Source of the DNA: an uncultured Thalassolituus sp.
Lineage (GTDB): Bacteria > Pseudomonadota > Gammaproteobacteria > Pseudomonadales > Oceanobacteraceae
Length of the DNA: 64,000 nucleotides
Reading direction: 5' to 3'
NCBI RefSeq assembly: GCF_950066645.1
Contig: NZ_CATMFB010000011.1
Coordinates: 62,001-126,000 of the forward strand
In this document: positions 61,926-64,000 of the stretch, piece by piece
Layout of the letters: every line of letters starts with the position of its first letter
Numbering within the stretch: the first letter of the stretch is position 1
Translations under genes and position numbers: made by a program
The notes under the pieces: model-generated
Databases searched by the model: none
Told to the model about the DNA's origin: nothing
The model's input: the letters and a program-made list of their open reading frames with translations, nothing else

Positions 61926-64000
61926 ATGCAGCAGGTGCCCCCAGCACAGACATCGGAAGACCAGAGGGCAGAAGAAGGAAGTCCGGGTATAAAACTGTTT
62001 GCGTCACAATCGCTGAGACGCAGGCTGGTGCTTATCTCGCTGATGACCACAGGGCTGACCCTGATTCTGGCGAACCTTGCCTATATTTCACTCGAATACT
62101 ATCTCGCCCGACAGGATACTGAGAATAAACTCCAGGTCCTTGGTGAAGTAATCTCTGAGCGGGTGACGGCCGCTCTGACGTTCAATGACAAAGCCCTGCT
62201 TGAGAGCAACCTGAATACTCTGCAGGCAGATGCTTCCATCGTCCGTGGCTGTATTTACGGCGAAGATCAGACTCTCGCCGCCAGTTATCATTCCAGAACC
62301 TACGCCAGGGACGATTGCCCGCAGTATGTGCCCAGAGTAGACACACTGCAGACCTACAACTTCGCCCGTTTTTTCACGGTTACCCGTGATCAGACGCCGA
62401 TTGGCACGCTCTACATAGAAAGTAGCCGGCAGCTCCTTCTTGAGCGGTTTTACCAGTTCATGGGGTTCTCCGGGATTATCATGCTGACGGCCATTGGTCT
62501 TGCGCTGTTTCTCGCCAACAAGCTGAAAGACGTGATCTCACGCCCCATGCGCGAGTTGAGCAAAACGCTCACGCAGATTGTGAATGACAAAAATTATGGC
62601 CTCAGAGCCCGCAAAGACAGTAGCGATGAACTCGGTGACCTGGTTGATCTGTTCAACACACTGCTGAGCACCATCGACGAAGAAAACCTGTCACTGAAAG
62701 CGTCAGAGGAGCGTTTCCGTAAGCTTACCGCGCTCTCTCCGGTAGGTATTTTTCAGGTCGATCCGAATCAGAAGCTTCAGTATGTAAACCAGCGCTGGAG
62801 AGACATTCACGGATTACCAAGCGAACTGCCAGACCTCCAGGACTGGTTTGAAATGATCAATCCGAAAGATATGGTCATAGTCCAGGAAGCATGGAACCGC
62901 ATGGTTTATGACCAGGAGAGTATCGCTCTGGAAATCCGCCTGGTGCGTCGTGACAACGCACATACCTGGATTCACCTGATGGCGAGTGCGCTGCACGACA
63001 GGGACGGTGTCCTGCTGGGCTACCTGGGTGCTATCTCTGACATCTCAGAACTGAAGGCCGCTCAGATCCAGATGGAGACCCTGGCCTTCTACGACCCGCT
63101 GACAGGGCTTGCTAACCGGCGTCTGTTTAAAAACCGCCTGGACAAATCCGTAAAAGCCGTGATGCGCTCGGGTAAATCCATGGCGCTGATGTTTCTGGAT
63201 ATGGACCAGTTCAAGCGCGTTAACGACACCCTGGGGCACGACGCTGGCGACATTCTGCTCAAAGAAGTCGCAAACCGCCTCAATAACACTGTTCGGGAAA
63301 ACGACACGGTTTCCCGTATCGGCGGGGACGAATTTACCATCCTGCTGACCGATGTGAAGTCGACTCAGGACGTGCGGGTCGTCGCTGAGAAAATCCTCAA
63401 AGTCATGGCTAAACCCATCCGTGTGAAAGGACAGGACATCATCACATCGGTCAGTATCGGTATTACTTTAACGCCGGATGACTCGACAGATCTCAACACC
63501 CTGATGAAGAACGCTGACCTGGCCATGTATTCAGCCAAAGAACAGGGCCGGAATAACTTCCAGTTCTTCTCAGAAGAGATGAACCACTCCATTCTCGAGC
63601 ACCTGGCACTGGAAAAGGAAATCAAAGAAGCGATCCAGCGCAACCAGTTCACCCTGCTCTTCCAGCCTAAAATCAGCCTCTTTGACTATCGTACAACCGG
63701 CGTAGAAACCCTGATCCGCTGGGAGCACCCGGACAAAGGCCTGATCACTCCGGATAACTTTATTCCGGTCGCAGAAGAAACCGGTCAGATTATTGATATC
63801 GGTAACTGGGTACTTGAGCAGGCCTGCCGCCAGATCAGTTCACTGATCCGTGAGAATGTTCTATCGTCGGAAGCTAAGGTCGCCGTCAACCTCTCGGCAA
63901 AACAGTTCGCCGATCCCCTGCTCGCGCAGCGCATCCGCAACGTGCTGGAAATCACCCGCATCCCACCACGATGCCTGGAGCTGGAGATTACCGAAAGCAC
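61926..64000 (+). CDS. Membrane GGDEF-EAL protein with PAS and HAMP, 5' part
   Basis: The gene runs past the window end, with no stop in 691 codons. Domains: two membrane helices (about 33-58 and 176-197) enclosing a CHASE8-like periplasmic sensor of about 115 residues; HAMP (about 195-250); PAS (about 258-380); GGDEF with an intact GGDEF motif at about 466-470 and the DFDQFK-type metal site as LDMDQFKRVN; then an EAL domain whose motif reads ETL (594-596), with intact QPKISL and AVNLSAKQFADP. A diguanylate cyclase and possibly a phosphodiesterase. The start is ambiguous: ATG 61926 has GGAGGG 12 bases upstream, while ATG 61914 directly abuts that site. Confidence 0.92.
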   Translation, partial: MQQVPPAQTSEDQRAEEGSPGIKLFASQSLRRRLVLISLMTTGLTLILANLAYISLEYYLARQDTENKLQVLGEVISERVTAALTFNDKALLESNLNTLQADASIVRGCIYGEDQTLAASYHSRTYARDDCPQYVPRVDTLQTYNFARFFTVTRDQTPIGTLYIESSRQLLLERFYQFMGFSGIIMLTAIGLALFLANKLKDVISRPMRELSKTLTQIVNDKNYGLRARKDSSDELGDLVDLFNTLLSTIDEENLSLKASEERFRKLTALSPVGIFQVDPNQKLQYVNQRWRDIHGLPSELPDLQDWFEMINPKDMVIVQEAWNRMVYDQESIALEIRLVRRDNAHTWIHLMASALHDRDGVLLGYLGAISDISELKAAQIQMETLAFYDPLTGLANRRLFKNRLDKSVKAVMRSGKSMALMFLDMDQFKRVNDTLGHDAGDILLKEVANRLNNTVRENDTVSRIGGDEFTILLTDVKSTQDVRVVAEKILKVMAKPIRVKGQDIITSVSIGITLTPDDSTDLNTLMKNADLAMYSAKEQGRNNFQFFSEEMNHSILEHLALEKEIKEAIQRNQFTLLFQPKISLFDYRTTGVETLIRWEHPDKGLITPDNFIPVAEETGQIIDIGNWVLEQACRQISSLIRENVLSSEAKVAVNLSAKQFADPLLAQRIRNVLEITRIPPRCLELEITES

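Overview
The window is chromosomal DNA of a marine-type gammaproteobacterium, probably of the Oceanospirillales/Pseudomonadales lineage. The evidence is the mix of gene neighbourhoods: rpmE-priA, pilMNOPQ-aroK-aroB-damX-gltBD with a divergent ponA, dxs-ispA-xseB next to pomAB, a hisBHAF block, and Na+-coupled systems (Mrp antiporter, PomAB stator). Genus and species cannot be read from the sequence. Most of the window is ordinary, compact housekeeping DNA; the unusual part is about 5.8-13.6 kb.

Layout. 1-5.8 kb: end of a metallo-beta-lactamase-fold hydrolase gene, a membrane coiled-coil protein, rpmE, priA, and small secreted or membrane proteins including DUF2834, PspC and an FMN reductase. 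5.9-7.1 kb: a lipoprotein with calcium-loop FG-GAP repeats. 7.2-7.9 kb: a gene graveyard holding an IS3-type orfA relic and a decayed frame. 7.9-13.3 kb: a chromosomal integron. Eight AT-richer minus-strand cassettes, most followed by a recognisable attC site, lead to an attI-like region and a plus-strand integrase gene. The integrase is dead: TGG has become TGA at the conserved Trp 30, and an internal deletion with frameshift removes the region before the last catalytic motif. Its promoter and a perfect LexA/SOS box are still intact. The cargo includes a HEPN-type protein (RxxxxH), a PD-(D/E)XK nuclease-like protein, an SRPBCC protein, small membrane proteins and unknowns. A 21-bp tandem repeat grown out of a GC-rich palindrome separates the integron from pgpA.

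13.6-26.6 kb: pgpA; an AraC regulator divergent from a sterol-desaturase-type hydroxylase, with 21-bp-spaced direct repeats between them; an MscS channel translationally coupled to a membrane P-loop ATPase with a predicted winged helix; a zinc peptidase; ribA; a histidine kinase with a response regulator whose HD-GYP domain has lost its metal ligands; and dxs-ispA-xseB. 26.6-31.9 kb: pomA-pomB-PilZ, rsmE, a membrane protein and radA. 31.9-37.7 kb: a six-gene Mrp Na+/H+ antiporter operon with MrpA and MrpB fused. 37.9-50 kb: hemE, a VWA lipoprotein, gltBD, damX, aroB and aroK. 50-57.7 kb: the type IV pilus pilMNOPQ operon and divergent ponA (PBP1A). 57.7-64 kb: hisBHAF, a PanZ-like acetyltransferase, a solitary MlaC, and the start of a CHASE8-like/HAMP/PAS/GGDEF/EAL protein cut by the window end.

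The main points for follow-up are the frozen SOS-controlled integron and its cargo, the MscS-ATPase pair, and the catalytically degenerate HD-GYP regulator.
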